A stretch of DNA of 7,374 bases. Origin: Chlamydiota bacterium. Its GTDB lineage: Bacteria; Chlamydiota; Chlamydiia; Chlamydiales; SM23-39. The stretch is taken from positions 1-7,374 of the forward strand of contig DAIDLB010000263.1 of the NCBI GenBank assembly GCA_027449725.1, written 5' to 3'. Both the position numbers and the translations under genes were made by a program. Below the pieces are notes generated by a model. The model ran no database searches, was not told where the DNA came from, and saw only the letters and a list, made by a program, of their open reading frames with translations. Shown here one piece after another: positions 6,373 to 7,374 of this stretch; the stretch's first letter is position 1, and the number at the start of each line of letters is the position of its first letter.

Positions 6373-7123
6373 ATCTATTCTGCAAATAGGATAACAAAAA
6401 AGAGGAAATAGAACAACCTAACTGACTTAAAGAACTGTTTATAGAGTTATAAATATAAATAATAATCGGTTCGTCTTTAACGAAAGGGGCCAGGCATCCT
6501 GCAAATCCGGCGCCGGCGCCGATTCTCCAAAGAACTTTTTCCCGTCTCCCTTCCGTCTCCACGGCCATTCTCTCGCACAGCATCCCCAAGGCAAGCGACG
6601 CAACCTGTCCCGCCGGCACGGCCATTCTCTCGCACAGCATTCCGAAGGCAAGCGATGCGTCCTGTCCCGCCTGCAGGGCCGCGCGCAGTGTTTCTTCTTC
6701 GAGCTCGGACAACGCGCCGTGGTTCCAAACCAAGGCGGCCGCCGCAAGGAGGGCGGCAGCGGGGATGATCAGCTTTTTTCCCGCTCCGCTTTTTGGAGGA
6801 GAGATTTCCTCTAAAATCGCCTGCACTTCATCCAGCAATTCTTTGAACCGGGGGTTTGGGAAAGGATTTTCTTTACGGAGTTCCCTGACTTCAGCCAGAA
6901 GAGAATCGGCATCGAAAGACGGTCCCCTGCTTTTCAACTCAGGGATGAGATGCCCCCACACCCTGGCGCGAAAGCAAGCGGCGGCTACCGCCGGCTGAAT
7001 GGCCGCTGAAGCAACGGCATCAATAACCGACAATCTGCCGGCCTCGTCGAGTTGCAGCTGCTGTTTCGGACATGCCGGATGACTTTGAAGAAAGGCGTAA
7101 TTTTCCCTTGCGATCGCACTCAT
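6371..7123 (-). CDS. Short paralogue of the 731-aa protein; membrane protein with 19-aa tandem repeat
   Basis: This 250-aa protein is not recognised beyond its kinship with the downstream gene. Residues 7-107 carry the shared module: E7-N-Y-A-F-L12, the identical A53-R-V-W-G-H-L-I-P61, D71-A-D and R92-F-K-E-L-L. A lysine-preceded, Ala-rich membrane helix spans about 117-133. A 19-residue unit ending in GMLCERMAV is duplicated in tandem (152-170 and 171-189). A basic stretch (GRREK) leads into a second hydrophobic region at about 198-214. The final ~34 residues (Ile/Tyr/Ser/Asn-rich) come from markedly AT-rich DNA, unlike the rest of the gene. I chose ATG 7123 because GAGG sits 7 nt upstream and because it aligns with the paralogue's N-terminus. 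A TTG at 7162 in frame would add 13 unsupported residues. The next gene starts 9 nt after its stop. Confidence 0.85.
   Translation of the reverse strand: MSAIARENYAFLQSHPACPKQQLQLDEAGRLSVIDAVASAAIQPAVAAACFRARVWGHLIPELKSRGPSFDADSLLAEVRELRKENPFPNPRFKELLDEVQAILEEISPPKSGAGKKLIIPAAALLAAAALVWNHGALSELEEETLRAALQAGQDASLAFGMLCERMAVPAGQVASLALGMLCERMAVETEGRREKVLWRIGAGAGFAGCLAPFVKDEPIIIYIYNSINSSLSQLGCSISSFLLSYLQNR
6560..6673 (-). repeat. 57-bp tandem duplication inside the 250-aa gene
   Basis: Two adjacent copies (6560-6616 and 6617-6673) differ at 6 of 57 positions by hand alignment. The first 24 plus-strand bases of each copy (beginning CACGGCCATTCTCTCGCACA) are identical. The period is a multiple of three and duplicates a 19-residue helical segment, keeping the frame open. 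Confidence 0.92.
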
Positions 7124-7130
7124 TTTCAAA

Positions 7131-7134
7131 CCTC
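7131..7134 (-). promoter_or_regulatory. Ribosome binding site deciding the 7123 start
   Basis: On the minus strand, GAGG lies 7 nt before the ATG at 7123. The alternative TTG at 7162 has no comparable site. No convincing -10/-35 pair was found in the ~55 nt between here and the hairpin at 7179-7205. Confidence 0.6.
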
Positions 7135-7178
7135 GGTTAGAAAGGAGTGAAGAGTTTAGCAAAAGAAATGAATCAGAG

Positions 7179-7205
7179 AAAGAGCGCTTCTCAGAAGCGC
7201 TCTTT
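7179..7205 (-). terminator. Strong hairpin terminator after the right-edge gene
   Basis: AAAGAGCGCTTC (7179-7190), loop TCA, and GAAGCGCTCTTT (7194-7205) form a perfect 12-bp GC-rich-core stem. On the minus strand it lies 11 nt beyond the stop of the right-edge gene (7216-7218) and is followed by a pyrimidine run (TTTCTCT), as expected of an intrinsic terminator. On the plus strand it also ends in TTTT, but no plus-strand gene precedes it. Confidence 0.75.
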
Positions 7206-7215
7206 TAAAAATGAA

Positions 7216-7374
7216 TTAGCCGATAATTCCGGTGAGCGCGGATCCAAGAGCAAATGCAGTGGATGCCAATGCAGCCGATTGATACATCGTTTTAGCTACA
7301 ATGCCTGTCGCTTCAGATGCTTTAATCGTTGCATAGGAAGCGCCATAAAGGCCCAAGCCAACACCGGCCGTCGC
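7216..7374 (-). CDS. Partial hydrophobic Ala/Gly-rich protein (C-terminus)
   Basis: A minus-strand frame is open from the right edge to TAA at 7216-7218, giving 52 residues ending ALGSALTGIIG. It is rich in Ala, Gly, Ser and Thr with almost no charge (two Lys, one Glu), consistent with one or two membrane-associated helices. No plausible start with a ribosome binding site lies inside the window, so the gene continues beyond it. The stop is followed by a strong hairpin, supporting a real gene end. The LYG-S/A-small-residue pattern is faintly like residues 218-228 of the 731-aa protein, too short to prove kinship. Function unknown. Confidence 0.6.
   Translation of the reverse strand, partial: ATAGVGLGLYGASYATIKASEATGIVAKTMYQSAALASTAFALGSALTGIIG

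Noticed and set aside
7124..7162. Upstream TTG start adding 13 residues to the 250-aa protein
   Set aside because: ATG 7123 has a well-spaced GAGG and aligns with the N-terminus of the paralogue; the TTG has neither support.

Overview
The window looks like a chromosomal segment of a member of the Chlamydiae, probably an environmental (amoeba-associated) lineage rather than the genus Chlamydia. The main reason is the gene trio thrS - ParA-type ATPase - pGP6-D-like protein. It matches the order I recall from Chlamydia trachomatis (CT581-CT582-CT583), and the ATPase carries the unusual KGGTAKTS nucleotide-binding loop that I recall for the CT582 branch. GC content is about half by eye, which is high for this phylum. 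The species cannot be named from the sequence alone.

Layout. Bases 1-519 (plus) hold a small, AT-richer gene pair: a left-truncated reading frame whose last ~32 residues resemble the C-terminus of DUF4160 proteins, then a DUF2442 protein. These families often occur side by side. Bases 600-4036 (plus) are a tight operon: threonyl-tRNA synthetase (thrS), a ParA/MinD-type ATPase overlapping it by 4 nt, and a pGP6-D-family protein that starts on the base after the ATPase stop codon. Bases 4037-4165 are a short convergent intergenic region with a perfect 12-bp inverted repeat, a plausible two-way terminator.

The right third is on the minus strand. A 250-aa membrane protein (7123-6371) is followed after 9 nt by a 731-aa protein (6361-4166), forming a two-gene operon. 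I do not recognise either protein, but they are paralogous at the N-terminus: both begin with an NY-x-FL motif, then an identical ARVWGHLIP motif, then a DAD...RF-x2-LL helical stretch. The long protein inserts a coiled coil, a membrane segment and a four-unit array in which each unit is exactly C-x21-W-x4-C. It ends in a hydrophobic hairpin. The short protein carries a near-identical 57-bp tandem duplication. Upstream of this operon are a strong hairpin and the 3' end of another Ala/Gly-rich hydrophobic minus-strand gene that runs off the window.

How the parts work together. thrS serves translation. The ParA and pGP6-D-like pair repeats on the chromosome the adjacent pgp5-pgp6 arrangement of the chlamydial plasmid and is probably a segregation or regulatory module. 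The minus-strand operon looks like lineage-specific accessory content, plausibly envelope or secreted/host-facing proteins. The Cys/Trp repeat array and the shared RVWGHLIP module are the best candidates here for something undescribed.
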